From DATBLE01 sp963719325 (lineage in GTDB: Bacteria > Actinomycetota > Thermoleophilia > Gaiellales > Gaiellaceae): a stretch of 64,000 nucleotides of DNA. The notes under the pieces were generated by a model. The model did no database searches. It saw nothing but the letters and a program-made list of their open reading frames with translations, and was not told the origin of the DNA. Every line of letters starts with the position of its first letter. The first letter of the stretch is position 1. Shown here piece by piece: positions 40,438 to 48,542 of this stretch. The stretch spans positions 1-64,000 of the forward strand of contig CAVRBW010000002.1 of assembly GCA_963719325.1 (NCBI GenBank). The letters are read 5' to 3'. The position numbers were made by a program, and so were the translations under genes.

Positions 40438-41954
40438 AGGTCAGGCTCATGTATGGGGATCGTGACTTCGACCCGGAGCAGGAGCCGCCCGCGGGCGTCG
40501 AGGCGCTGACGCAGGATCTCGAGCTGGAGACCGTGCTGGCAGCGATGGCGGCGGGCGACGAGTACCTGCTCGCCGTGTCCAGGGCCGGGCTGCTCGCGAG
40601 CCTGGACGATCCCGAGTCGATCCGCTACCGCCAACACGTGCTCGCAGACTGCATCGACCAGCCGGACACCGTGCGAGAGCTGTACGCGCTCGCCGTCGAG
40701 GCCACGCAGGCCGAGCGGCAGGCGGGTACGTACTTCAGCCTCGCCCATTCGTCGCCGGGCACGATCCTCAGCCGCTCCGTGCGCATCCTCGAGGCCCTTG
40801 TCGACATACTCGAACGGCTCCGCAGGCTCGCCGACACCGAGGCGGAGAGCTTCCGATCCGAGGGTTTCCGCGAGCTGTTCGCGACGGTTCAGGTGGAACT
40901 GGACGACGAGTACCTCGGGATCCTGCGCCGCTACCTTAAGGAGCTGAAGCTCGAGGGTGGCGTCCTGATCAGCGCCCGGCCGGGCAGGGGCCTAAAGGGG
41001 TTCGGGCACATCCTCCGCCGCCCGTACCGCCGTAGCTGGGTCGAACGGTTACCGGGCAGGGGCCCGACGAGCTACAGCTTCACGATCGCGCCGCGCGACC
41101 AGGCCGGGTTCAGGGCGCTCGACGACCTACGCTCGAGAGGCATCAACCTGATCTCGGACGCGCTCGGCCAGTCCACCGACCATGTCGTTTCGTTCTTCCG
41201 CCTGCTGCGTGCCGAACTCGGTTTCTATCTCGGAGGGCTCAATCTGCTCGCGCGCCTGCTCGAGAAGGGTGAGCCGAGGTGCTTCCCGGTGCCGGAGCCT
41301 GCCGGCGCGCTCGCATTCTCGGCCCGCGGCCTGTACGACATCGCGCTCACGCTCCATCTGGAACGCCGCGCTGTCGGCAACGACGTCGATGCGGACGGAA
41401 AGTCGCTCGTGCTGATCACCGGAGCCAACCAGGGCGGCAAGTCGACGTTCCTGCGCAGCGCCGGGATCGCTCAGCTGATGATGCAAGCCGGCCTGTTCGT
41501 CGGCGCCGAGTCGTTCTCCGCGAACGTCGCGACCGGCGTCTTCACGCACTACAAGCGCGAGGAGGACGAGACGATGGAGAGCGGCAAGCTCGACGAGGAG
41601 CTTGCCCGGATGAGCGAGGTCGCGGACGCGATCCGATCCGGCTGCCTCCTCCTCTGCAACGAGTCGTTCGCGGCGACGAACGAGCGCGAAGGGTCGGAGA
41701 TCGCCCGCCAGGTGATCCGGGCGACGACGGAGGCGGGCATCAAGGTCTTCTTCGTCACGCACCTGTACGACCTCGCCCACGGCTTCAAGGAGCAAGGGCT
41801 CCAGACGGCGCTCTTCCTCCGCGCGGAGCGTACGCCGGAGGGCGGCCGGACGTTCAAACTCGTCGAAGGCGAGCCGCTGCCAACGAGCTACGGCGCCGAC
41901 TCCTATCGGCGGATCTTCGGCGCAGAGCGGACGACAGCCGAGATCGCCCGGTGA
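40434..41954 (+). CDS. MutS-like ATPase B (domain III/V type)
   Basis: 506 residues, similar plan to its neighbour but a different sequence: lever helices, then Walker A LITGANQGGKSTFLRSAG, Walker B CLLLCNESFAATNEREGSEI and VFFVTHLYDLAHG. Like A it lacks the mismatch-recognition domain. Two adjacent, non-identical MutS-type ATPases in one operon suggest a heterodimer, since MutS ATPases work as pairs with composite sites. GTG start overlaps the stop of A (GTGA). Confidence 0.85.
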   Translation: MKVRLMYGDRDFDPEQEPPAGVEALTQDLELETVLAAMAAGDEYLLAVSRAGLLASLDDPESIRYRQHVLADCIDQPDTVRELYALAVEATQAERQAGTYFSLAHSSPGTILSRSVRILEALVDILERLRRLADTEAESFRSEGFRELFATVQVELDDEYLGILRRYLKELKLEGGVLISARPGRGLKGFGHILRRPYRRSWVERLPGRGPTSYSFTIAPRDQAGFRALDDLRSRGINLISDALGQSTDHVVSFFRLLRAELGFYLGGLNLLARLLEKGEPRCFPVPEPAGALAFSARGLYDIALTLHLERRAVGNDVDADGKSLVLITGANQGGKSTFLRSAGIAQLMMQAGLFVGAESFSANVATGVFTHYKREEDETMESGKLDEELARMSEVADAIRSGCLLLCNESFAATNEREGSEIARQVIRATTEAGIKVFFVTHLYDLAHGFKEQGLQTALFLRAERTPEGGRTFKLVEGEPLPTSYGADSYRRIFGAERTTAEIAR

Positions 41955-42154
41955 GCTGGCCATACAGCCCGAGGGAGTGCCCGGACTGTCGGTCGCTCGC
42001 ACCACTCGACCCGCCGGTGCTCGATGATGCCGGCTACCAGATCGTCGGCTTCTGCCGCCATCCTCGCATCGCGATGGATCTGTTCGTCTTCACGCAGCGT
42101 GATCCGGAGTTGATGGAGCCATGTCCGTGCTTCCGGAAGAAGGCGGAGAACTGA
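41951..42154 (+). CDS. small Cys-rich (CxxC) protein
   Basis: 67 residues starting at GTG overlapping the stop of MutS-like B. Cysteines: RECPDCRSL, GFCRHPR and EPCPCFRK, five in all, plausible for one zinc or Fe-S site. No family recognised. Its last 65 bases overlap, on the other strand, the 3' end of the MFS gene, so the two fluoride operons run into each other. Confidence 0.6.
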   Translation: MSWPYSPRECPDCRSLAPLDPPVLDDAGYQIVGFCRHPRIAMDLFVFTQRDPELMEPCPCFRKKAEN

Positions 42155-43334
42155 CGGCGCCGGCGCCGAGTACGGAGACTGTCATCCAGGCGGCGGCGTA
42201 GCCGAAGGCGACACTGGGCGAGACCGCCGCCCAGAGGAGGCCAACCACAGCCGAAGAGACGAAGTCGCCGAGCGACTGCACACCCCCGAGGAGGCCAAAG
42301 CCGCTACCGCGAAGCCGATCGGGCAGCAGTTGCGCGACCAGCGCCGATTCCGCCGTCTCCGCCAAACCGATCCCGCCTCCGGCGAGCAGGAACGGGGCGA
42401 CGAGCAACAGCCAGGAATGAAATGGGAAGGCGAAGAGCGCGTACGAGGCGACGTAAAGGAGGCCGCCGCTCGCAAACACAACCCGCGGCCCGGCTCGGTC
42501 GAGCCAGTGCCCACCCCCGTAGGCAGCTATCGAGCCGAACAGATTGTGGCCAGCGTAGATCAGCACTGCCGCCGAGGTCGCCGCCGCCGCCGTCCGCCCG
42601 CCATGGTGGAGAAGCGTGGTCGCCCGCAGGATCAGCAGGGTCGACGCCATGTTTCCAAACTCGAAGGCGGCGATCGGGACGAGCGGGCGCAGCATCCCAG
42701 CCTCGCGCAGCCCGGAGAGCTCGAGGCGCACGCGACGCCGGACCGCATCGTGCTTCGCGCGTGCCTCGGTGGCGGCAACGCTGATCGCGATCGCGGCGAA
42801 GAGTCCCGGTACTGCCGAGAGATAGATCGTCGGTCGAATCCCGACCCAGGTGACGAGGCCGGCGGCCAGCAGCGGGCCGGCGACCGCGCCGAGATTGTCT
42901 GCCGCCCGCTCGAGGCCGTACGCGCGCCCGTACGCCTCGGGTCGCGCCAGCGAGGCGAGCATCGCGTCCCGCGCCGGGGTGCGGACGCCGCGAGCGAGCC
43001 AGGCGGCTGCGCGTGCCAGACCCACCTGCCAGATGCTGGTGGCGAGACCGATCGCCCCGGTCGCGGCAGCGGTGACGACGTAGCCACCGGAGGCCATCCG
43101 CAGCCGGCGCGACTCGTCGTTCGCGAGCGGCCCGCTGACCAGCTTCGCCGCCCCGGTCAGCGCATCGCTAATCCCTTCGATCAGTCCGAGCGCACCCGCG
43201 GACGAGCGAAGGACGACGGTCACGAAGCTCGGCAGCACCGAGGTCGCGGTCTCGTGACCGAAGTCGCTGAAGAAGCTCGCCAGCCCGACGCTGCCGACGC
43301 CGCGCGTCAGCCACTCGCGCCGTCCCGCGCTCAC
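42090..43334 (-). CDS. MFS transporter
   Basis: 414 residues with about twelve membrane helices. MFS marks include FSDFGHETATSVLPSFVTVV in helix 1, GISDALTGAAKLVSGPLAND before the 2-3 loop, and WLARGVRTPARDAMLASLA, a pattern of the bacterial MFS group near the YajR/quinolone-type exporters. Last gene of the ppa operon; GTG start overlaps the HAD gene stop (GTGA). Under the riboswitch it could export a stress metabolite or metal complex, but the substrate cannot be read from sequence. Fluoride itself is not a known MFS substrate. Confidence 0.82.
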   Translation of the reverse strand: MSAGRREWLTRGVGSVGLASFFSDFGHETATSVLPSFVTVVLRSSAGALGLIEGISDALTGAAKLVSGPLANDESRRLRMASGGYVVTAAATGAIGLATSIWQVGLARAAAWLARGVRTPARDAMLASLARPEAYGRAYGLERAADNLGAVAGPLLAAGLVTWVGIRPTIYLSAVPGLFAAIAISVAATEARAKHDAVRRRVRLELSGLREAGMLRPLVPIAAFEFGNMASTLLILRATTLLHHGGRTAAAATSAAVLIYAGHNLFGSIAAYGGGHWLDRAGPRVVFASGGLLYVASYALFAFPFHSWLLLVAPFLLAGGGIGLAETAESALVAQLLPDRLRGSGFGLLGGVQSLGDFVSSAVVGLLWAAVSPSVAFGYAAAWMTVSVLGAGAVSSPPSSGSTDMAPSTPDHAA

Positions 43335-43795
43335 GCTCGAAGCGTGGCGATCAGCGCAGTCGGATCGAGAAGCAGCTCAATCGCCTCGACCGCCGACCGG
43401 CAGACAACGGCGGCGGCACGCATTGCTTCCGTGCTCATGCCCTCCGGCCCGAGTACGGCGATCCCGAGCACAGCAGCCGCGAGCGCCGCCGTGTCGTTTG
43501 TCCCGTTCCCGACCACCGCAGTGCGGTCGGCGCCGAGTTCCGCGACCAGCTGCCGCTTGTCTGCGCCCGTCCGCACGGTACGCGTGCCGACGCCGAGGTC
43601 ATGGCCGATCTCGGCGAGCGTGCCGAAGGTGTCTGCGGAGGCGAGGAGAGGCTCGGCGCTCGTCTTCAGCCGCTCGATCGCGGCCGCCACACCGTCGAGT
43701 AGCCGCCCGCGGTCGGTGAGCGTGCCGTTCACGTCGAAGACGACGTACTCGATCTCGAGCCGGCCGCGGCCGGGGACGTCGGCGGTAAGCGGCAT
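43331..43795 (-). CDS. HAD-type phosphatase (P-type ATPase-like)
   Basis: 154 residues: catalytic DVNGTLTDRGRL (DxNGTxT; Asp nucleophile, with Asn replacing the usual second-position residue), Lys in TGADKRQLVAEL, and metal Asp region VVGNGTNDTAALAAAVLGIA. This layout equals the P domain of P-type ATPases and small soluble relatives. It is likely a phosphatase for a small phosphometabolite. ATG shares one base with the upstream stop (TGATG). In the ppa operon it may help phosphate turnover when fluoride blocks phosphoryl-transfer enzymes. Confidence 0.78.
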   Translation of the reverse strand: MPLTADVPGRGRLEIEYVVFDVNGTLTDRGRLLDGVAAAIERLKTSAEPLLASADTFGTLAEIGHDLGVGTRTVRTGADKRQLVAELGADRTAVVGNGTNDTAALAAAVLGIAVLGPEGMSTEAMRAAAVVCRSAVEAIELLLDPTALIATLRA

Positions 43796-44469
43796 CAGGC
43801 CCGCGCCTCCCCGACGTAGCGCCGGATGACCTCCGTCCAGGAATCCTGCTCCGCGCCCTTCGCCTCGTGCGCGAAATGGACGTCCCGCTTCCGGTCGAAC
43901 TCCTCGAGCTGCGTCCGCACCTCGGCCAGACGGCTCCCGCCGTCGGCGAGCAGGAACGCGACCGTTTCCGCCTGATCGTCGGAGGCCTCGTCGGCGACGG
44001 CAGCAAGGTGGCGGAGGCAGAGACCGTCGGATGCGCCGTAGAGCTCGCGGGCGGCGCCGGTGCGGAGGAGATCGAGGAGGAAATAGGCCTTGCGCGACAG
44101 CGCCTCCGCGGCTGCGACGCAGGCCGGGCATTCCGAGCGGCGCGTGAGCCGCCGAGTGCGCCGGCGGCTCTTCGTCAGGACGGCGATCGCCCGGTCGAGC
44201 AGCTCGAGGTCCCGCCTGGCGAGCGAGCCGTAGAGATCGGCGATCGCCGCACCGGCATTCGCCGCCGCGACCTGGCGATGGAGGAGCCACCCGTGCCGGG
44301 GGCAGAAGCCGCCCGCGTCGTAGAAGGCGAGCCGGGCGTCACGCCCGCTCTTCCCTTCGCGCCAGAACGACTCGATCCAGCGCTCCTCGTCCGCCGCCAC
44401 GGTCCGGCAGAGCGGGCAGCCGGGCAGACGAAACGCGTCGGCGAGCTCAGTCGCGAAAAGATCGGGCAC
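43795..44469 (-). CDS. Cys/His-rich protein, DUF6062-like
   Basis: 224 residues from GTG 44469. Conserved-looking Cys/His sites: LPGCPLCRTV, GFCPRHGWLLHRQ, SECPACVAAAE and GLCLRHLAAV, forming two CxxC...CxxH-type sets that could bind metal. The rest is helical. This resembles small Cys-rich bacterial proteins named DUF6062, of unknown role; the name is from memory. It lies 7 bases after ppa and is coupled to the HAD gene. Confidence 0.6.
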   Translation of the reverse strand: MPDLFATELADAFRLPGCPLCRTVAADEERWIESFWREGKSGRDARLAFYDAGGFCPRHGWLLHRQVAAANAGAAIADLYGSLARRDLELLDRAIAVLTKSRRRTRRLTRRSECPACVAAAEALSRKAYFLLDLLRTGAARELYGASDGLCLRHLAAVADEASDDQAETVAFLLADGGSRLAEVRTQLEEFDRKRDVHFAHEAKGAEQDSWTEVIRRYVGEARA

Positions 44470-44476
44470 GACCGCG

Positions 44477-44965
44477 CTATATGGCCTGGGCGGCGTGGCG
44501 CGCGCGGGCCTCATCGATCTCGCGCTCGGCGACATCTCGTCCGGCCCAGCCCTCGATCGCGGTCATCCTCTCCGGCTCCAGCTCCTTGTAGATCGAGAAG
44601 AAGTGGGCGATCTCGTCACGGATTCGGGTCGAGACGTCGTCGAGTTCGTGCACCTCGCGCCACTCCGGGTCGTGCAGCGGCACGCAGAGCACCTTGTCGT
44701 CAACGCCGGCCTCGTCCCGCATCTGGAAGATCCCGATCGGACGCACGTCGATTCGGCAGCCGGGAAACGTCGGCTCGCTGACGAGAACGAGCGCGTCGAG
44801 GTGGTGCGTCTCGTCGATTCGCGTGCCCTCGAGGAAGCCGTAGTCGGCCGGAAAGACGACGGACGAGAACAGGTGGCGGTCGAGCCTGAGCACGCCGCGC
44901 GCCTCGTCGTACTCGTACTTGTTGCGGCTGCCCTTCGGCACCTCCACGAAGCAGACGAGTTCCAC
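44477..44965 (-). CDS. ppa: inorganic pyrophosphatase (family I)
   Basis: Splits pyrophosphate to phosphate; strongly inhibited by fluoride through its Mg-F site, so fluoride-induced extra enzyme makes sense. 162 residues with FVEVPKGSRNKYEYDEARGV, FPADYGFLEGT, DALVLVSEPTFPGC, the core DEAGVDDKVLCVP (Asp metal ligands) and the ending KELEPE. GTG at 44965 with GGAGGG 8 bases upstream. First gene of the operon behind the aptamer at 44996-45053. Confidence 0.95.
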   Translation of the reverse strand: MELVCFVEVPKGSRNKYEYDEARGVLRLDRHLFSSVVFPADYGFLEGTRIDETHHLDALVLVSEPTFPGCRIDVRPIGIFQMRDEAGVDDKVLCVPLHDPEWREVHELDDVSTRIRDEIAHFFSIYKELEPERMTAIEGWAGRDVAEREIDEARARHAAQAI

Positions 44966-44995
44966 CGCGGCCCTCCTTCGATCTCGGACTTCCCC

Positions 44996-45053
44996 GGCAG
45001 AAGCCATCAGCGCCGCTGAGAGGCGCGGTTGAAGGCGGGCTTCATCGCCCCCG
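44996..45053 (-). promoter_or_regulatory. fluoride riboswitch before ppa
   Basis: Minus-strand GGCGATGAAGCCCGCC, then TTCAACCGCGCCTCTCAGCG, then GCTGATGGCTTCTGCC. P1 and P3 form, and the pseudoknot GAAGCC with GGCTTC is perfect; the final CTAC is CTGC here. A -10 box TATACT lies at 45056-45061. The ppa start is 31 bases downstream of the aptamer. Confidence 0.9.
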
Positions 45054-45080
45054 CGAGTATATGCGGAAGGGGGCTGCGCC

Positions 45081-45275
45081 TCAGCGCACGAGCACCAACA
45101 CGAGGACGAGGCCGAGGGCCGCGAAAAACGCGGCCGCCACCGCACCCGTGCGCAACCCCGATCGTCGGGCCTCCGGTCTCGGGAAGCGGCGCAGTGCCTG
45201 GTCGTACTCGATCAGGAACGCACACAGGCCGGCGACCGAGGCGATTCCGAGAATCAGGACGACCGGGCCGAGCAT
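45081..45275 (-). CDS. small two-helix membrane protein
   Basis: 64 residues from ATG 45275: two membrane segments (MLGPVVLILGIASVAGLCAF and GAVAAAFFAALGLVLVLVLV) joined by a charged loop (YDQALRRFPRPEARRSGLRT). It lies upstream of the ppa riboswitch on the same strand and between two fluoride-controlled operons, with its own start. It is far shorter than CrcB (about 120 residues, four helices) and lacks its conserved features, so it is not obviously a fluoride channel. Could be a small partner protein; unknown. Confidence 0.5.
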   Translation of the reverse strand: MLGPVVLILGIASVAGLCAFLIEYDQALRRFPRPEARRSGLRTGAVAAAFFAALGLVLVLVLVR

Positions 45276-45296
45276 GTCGTCAGCGTAGATCTCTGC

Positions 45297-45326
45297 TTGA
45301 CAGGGAGGCTCGTCTCTCACTAGCGT
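45297..45326 (+). promoter_or_regulatory. sigma-70-type promoter of the hydrogenase-related operon
   Basis: TTGACA (45297-45302), 18-base spacer, TAGCGT (45321-45326). The aptamer begins 9 bases further on. The -35 box overlaps the leader of the minus-strand small membrane gene, so the two start regions are shared. Confidence 0.65.
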
Positions 45327-45334
45327 GCCGCCCA

Positions 45335-45404
45335 GCCAGATGAAGCTCTGGCGGGAGTGTCTTTCGGCTCCCGAACGGCCGCCCGGCGGCTGATGGCTTC
45401 TACC
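45335..45404 (+). promoter_or_regulatory. fluoride riboswitch before the hydrogenase-related operon
   Basis: GCCAGATGAAGCTCTGGC (P1 by GCCAG/CTGGC), an extra hairpin CGGGAG...CTCCCG inserted before the A-rich joint, then AACGGCCGCCCGGCGGC and TGATGGCTTCTACC. The pseudoknot GAAGCT with GGCTTC is complete. The inserted hairpin makes this aptamer about 20 bases longer than the other three. First gene starts 35 bases later. Confidence 0.85.
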
Positions 45405-45438
45405 CCCGACCGCTGTCGAGAAAGGAGTTGCGGGGTAG

Positions 45439-47073
45439 GTGCCGAGGCTCGAGGACTGGCAGATTCAGTTCTTCCAGGTCGGGACTGTCCTGCTCCTCGG
45501 CCCGCTTGTCACCGGAGTGATCGCCCGCGCCGAGGCGATCGTGCAGATGCGTCGTGGGCCGCGCCTGCTCCAGCCCTACTACGACATCGTCAAGCTCTTC
45601 CGCAAAGAGACGGTGCTCCCCGAAGGAGCAGGCCCGGTATTCCGTGCAGCGCCGTACGTGTCCTTCGCCGGCTACCTGACGGTGCCGCTGCTGATCCCCG
45701 TGCTGACGACCTTCCCGCTGCCGCTCGGCTATATGGGCGACATCCTCGGCGGCGGGTTCATCCTGGCGATGGCGAGCTTCGCGGTGTCGCTGGCCGCAAT
45801 CGACAGCGGGAGCCCGTTCGCGCAGCTCGGCTCGAGTCGACTGCGCAGCTTCGGCGCGCTCGGCGAGCCGACGATCATCTTCGTCATCTTCACGGTCGCG
45901 CTGACCACCCACACCGACCTCCCCTACGCGATGGTCGCGACGCTGAAAGGCTCGGCGGTCGAGATCGTCCGCCCCTCCCACCTGCTGGCGGCAGCGGCGT
46001 TCTTCATGGTCGTGCTCGTCGAGACAGGCCGCGTCCCGGTCGAGAACCACGGCTCGACGCTCGAGTTCGGGATGATCGAGGAGGCCCGCACGCTCGAGCA
46101 CTCCGGCCCCGGCTTCGCTCTCCTCAAGTGGGGCTCGTCGATGAAGCAGCTGATCCTGTACGTGATCTTCGCCAACGTCCTCGTCGTCCCCTGGGGGCTG
46201 GCCGTCGACGGCCGGCTCGACCATCTGCTCGAGGCGATCGGGCTCCTGTTCGCGAAGGCGCTCGGAATCGGACTGGCGATCGTGGTGATCGAGTCATCGT
46301 TCGCCAAGCTGCGCCTCTACAAGATCCCCGAGTTCACCGTCGCCAGCTTCCTTCTCGCCGTGCTCGCCGTCGTGACGTTCGTCTTCGAGCGGCAGTTCGA
46401 GCCGGGCGCGCTCACCGTCTACGGCGCGATCTCCAGCGTCGTCGCCGTCGGCGTCCTCCTGCTCGCGTTCGCCATGCTCCGCTCGCAGGACGTGTGGGAG
46501 CAGCTGCGTCTTTACGGGCTCGGCTCGCTGCTTGTCGCTGCGCTTGCCTTCTCGGCGGCCGGGACGGGGCATGGCTCGAGCGCCCTCTACGCCCTCGGGG
46601 CAGTCACGATCGGCTTCAAGGCGCTGGTCGTCCCGGTCGGGATTGCCTTCGTCCTCCGCAGCCTGGAGGTGCCGCACCGCGTTCCGTCGGCGGTCGGGGT
46701 CCCGACGACAGCCCTGATCGGGATCGCCCTGTCCGGGTTCGCCTTCTTGACCCTCTCTCGCCTGCAGATCGGAGCGGTCGATGGTGCGCTGCCGCTCTCC
46801 GCCCTGGCGGTCGCGGTCGCGGTCGTGCTCGTCTCCTTCCTGCTTATGGTCGTCCGCCCATACGCACCCTCCCAGGTGCTCGGCTTCCTCGTCCTGGAGA
46901 ACGGCGCCACGCTCGCGGGGCTCGTGGTTGCGCCGGGGCTGCCGCTGATCCTCGCGCTCCTCCTCCTCTTCGACGTGTTCATCGGCGTGCTCGTGTTCGT
47001 CGTCCTCGTCCAGTACCTCGGCGTCCACCACACCTCGGTGACGACCGACGTGCTCGATCGGCTTCGGGGCTGA
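45439..47073 (+). CDS. HyfC-HyfE fusion of a hydrogenase-related complex
   Basis: 544 residues joining two membrane subunits. Residues 1-310 are HycD/HyfC (NuoH-like): YYDIVKLFRKETVLP, LGEPTIIFVIFTVALTTHTD, then VETGRVPVENHGSTLEFGMI and KQLILYVIFANVLVVPWGL. Residues 320-544 resemble HyfE/NuoK-type small membrane subunits (FGVVVRPYAP-like VVRPYAPSQVLGFLVLENG; LLLLFDVFIGVLVFVVLVQY). In group 4 hydrogenases and Ehr complexes these form the membrane foot. GTG start after the aptamer with GGAG upstream; the stop overlaps the next ATG (TGATG). Confidence 0.85.
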   Translation: MPRLEDWQIQFFQVGTVLLLGPLVTGVIARAEAIVQMRRGPRLLQPYYDIVKLFRKETVLPEGAGPVFRAAPYVSFAGYLTVPLLIPVLTTFPLPLGYMGDILGGGFILAMASFAVSLAAIDSGSPFAQLGSSRLRSFGALGEPTIIFVIFTVALTTHTDLPYAMVATLKGSAVEIVRPSHLLAAAAFFMVVLVETGRVPVENHGSTLEFGMIEEARTLEHSGPGFALLKWGSSMKQLILYVIFANVLVVPWGLAVDGRLDHLLEAIGLLFAKALGIGLAIVVIESSFAKLRLYKIPEFTVASFLLAVLAVVTFVFERQFEPGALTVYGAISSVVAVGVLLLAFAMLRSQDVWEQLRLYGLGSLLVAALAFSAAGTGHGSSALYALGAVTIGFKALVVPVGIAFVLRSLEVPHRVPSAVGVPTTALIGIALSGFAFLTLSRLQIGAVDGALPLSALAVAVAVVLVSFLLMVVRPYAPSQVLGFLVLENGATLAGLVVAPGLPLILALLLLFDVFIGVLVFVVLVQYLGVHHTSVTTDVLDRLRG

Positions 47074-48542
47074 TGGCGGCGGCGCTGGTTGTCATGCTCA
47101 CGGCCCCACTGCTGGCGGCAGCCGTGGCGTTGCTCGGCCGTGCCGTGCTCACCGAGGCGGTGACACTGGCGGTCGGCGCCGCCTGTTTCGCGCTGGCGAT
47201 CGTCGTCTCCCTCTCGGTCAGCGACGGCACGGCTGTCCGCACCTTCGACGGCTGGCTTCGGCTCGACTCGCTCGGCGCCGTGTTCCTGCTCGCAACCGGG
47301 CTGGTCTACGCGGCTGCAGCGCTGTACTCGATCGGCTACCTGCGGGCGGACGAGCGCCGCCGCGGCTACCCGGCATTTGCGCGCCGCTACTTCTTGTTCC
47401 TCAACCTGTTCGGCTGGACGATGCTGTTGATCCCCTGCGCCGCGGACTTCGGGATGCTCTGGATCACAGTCGAGCTGACGACGATCGTCTCGGCGCTGCT
47501 CGTTGCCGTCGATCGCACCGACGCCGCGCTCGAGGCGGCCTGGAAGTACGTGCTGATTGCCTCCGCCGGCCTCGGGATCGCGCTGCTCGGCGTGATCGTC
47601 CTCTACGCCGCCGGCACGGGCTCACTCGGAGACGCCTACCTGCCGCGCTTCGGATCCTACATTCGCGTCGCGGGGTCGCTCTCCCCGGCCGCCGTCCAGT
47701 TCGCCTTCATCCTCTCCGCGGTCGGCTTCGGGACCAAGGTCGGGTTCGCCCCGGTCCACACCTGGCTACCCGATGCCCACAGCGAAGCGCCCACGCCCGT
47801 TTCGGCGCTGCTCTCCGGTGCGCTGCTCGCCAGCGCCTTCTACGCAGTGCTCCGCTTCTACCAGGTCGCGGTGGCGGTCGACGGCTCCGGTCTTCCCCGC
47901 GCGGTCCTGCTCGCGCTCGGCACTGCCTCGCTGCTCGTTGCCGGGCTGTACGTCCTCACCCAGCACAGCTACAAGCGGCTGCTTGCCTACTCGTCGATCG
48001 AGCACATGGGTGTGATCGCGCTCGGGGTCGGCTTCGGCGCACCGCTCGCCGTCGCCGGCGCCCTGCTGCACGTCCTCAGCCACGCATCGGCGAAGACGCT
48101 CGCCTTCTTCGGCGCCGGCTCCGTGCTTCGGCGCTTCGACACGAAGGAGATCGACCTCGTCGAGGGCGGGGCGACCGCGCTGCCGTGGAGCGGCCCGATG
48201 TTCCTCGCTGCCGCCCTCGCGCTCTCGGGAATCCCGCTCTCCGGCGTCTTCCGGAGCGAGTTCCAAATCGTCTTCGGCGGCTTCCAACGACCGGCCTACG
48301 CCTGGGTTGCCGTGCTGATCATCCTCGTCAACCTCGCCTTCTTCGGCGTGATCTGGCACATCGGGCGGATGATCCTGACCGCAGGCGACCCCGCCGGCCC
48401 GCGCGGAGAGACCAGCTGGACGATGGTCGCGGCGATGGCCGCCTGCCTGATCGTCGTTGTCGGGCTCGGGTTGCACGTTCCAGGCGATCTCGGCCACCTG
48501 CTCACCAACGCCGCCAACAGCCTCCGGAATCCCGCGGCATGA
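47073..48542 (+). CDS. HyfF-like antiporter-type membrane subunit
   Basis: 489 residues, about fourteen helices, NuoL/M/N type. Conserved marks: FGMLWITVELTTIVSALL (key Glu in helix 5), GTKVGFAPVHTWLPDAHSEA (Lys/His of the proton path) and KRLLAYSSIEHMGVIALGV, HVLSHASAKTLAFF. These residues move protons or Na+ in complex I and related hydrogenases. ATG overlaps the previous stop and the following gene start. Confidence 0.93.
   Translation: MAAALVVMLTAPLLAAAVALLGRAVLTEAVTLAVGAACFALAIVVSLSVSDGTAVRTFDGWLRLDSLGAVFLLATGLVYAAAALYSIGYLRADERRRGYPAFARRYFLFLNLFGWTMLLIPCAADFGMLWITVELTTIVSALLVAVDRTDAALEAAWKYVLIASAGLGIALLGVIVLYAAGTGSLGDAYLPRFGSYIRVAGSLSPAAVQFAFILSAVGFGTKVGFAPVHTWLPDAHSEAPTPVSALLSGALLASAFYAVLRFYQVAVAVDGSGLPRAVLLALGTASLLVAGLYVLTQHSYKRLLAYSSIEHMGVIALGVGFGAPLAVAGALLHVLSHASAKTLAFFGAGSVLRRFDTKEIDLVEGGATALPWSGPMFLAAALALSGIPLSGVFRSEFQIVFGGFQRPAYAWVAVLIILVNLAFFGVIWHIGRMILTAGDPAGPRGETSWTMVAAMAACLIVVVGLGLHVPGDLGHLLTNAANSLRNPAA

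Noticed and set aside
45081..45275. Small membrane protein as a CrcB fluoride channel
   Set aside because: Only two helices and 64 residues; CrcB has four helices and conserved pore residues not seen here.
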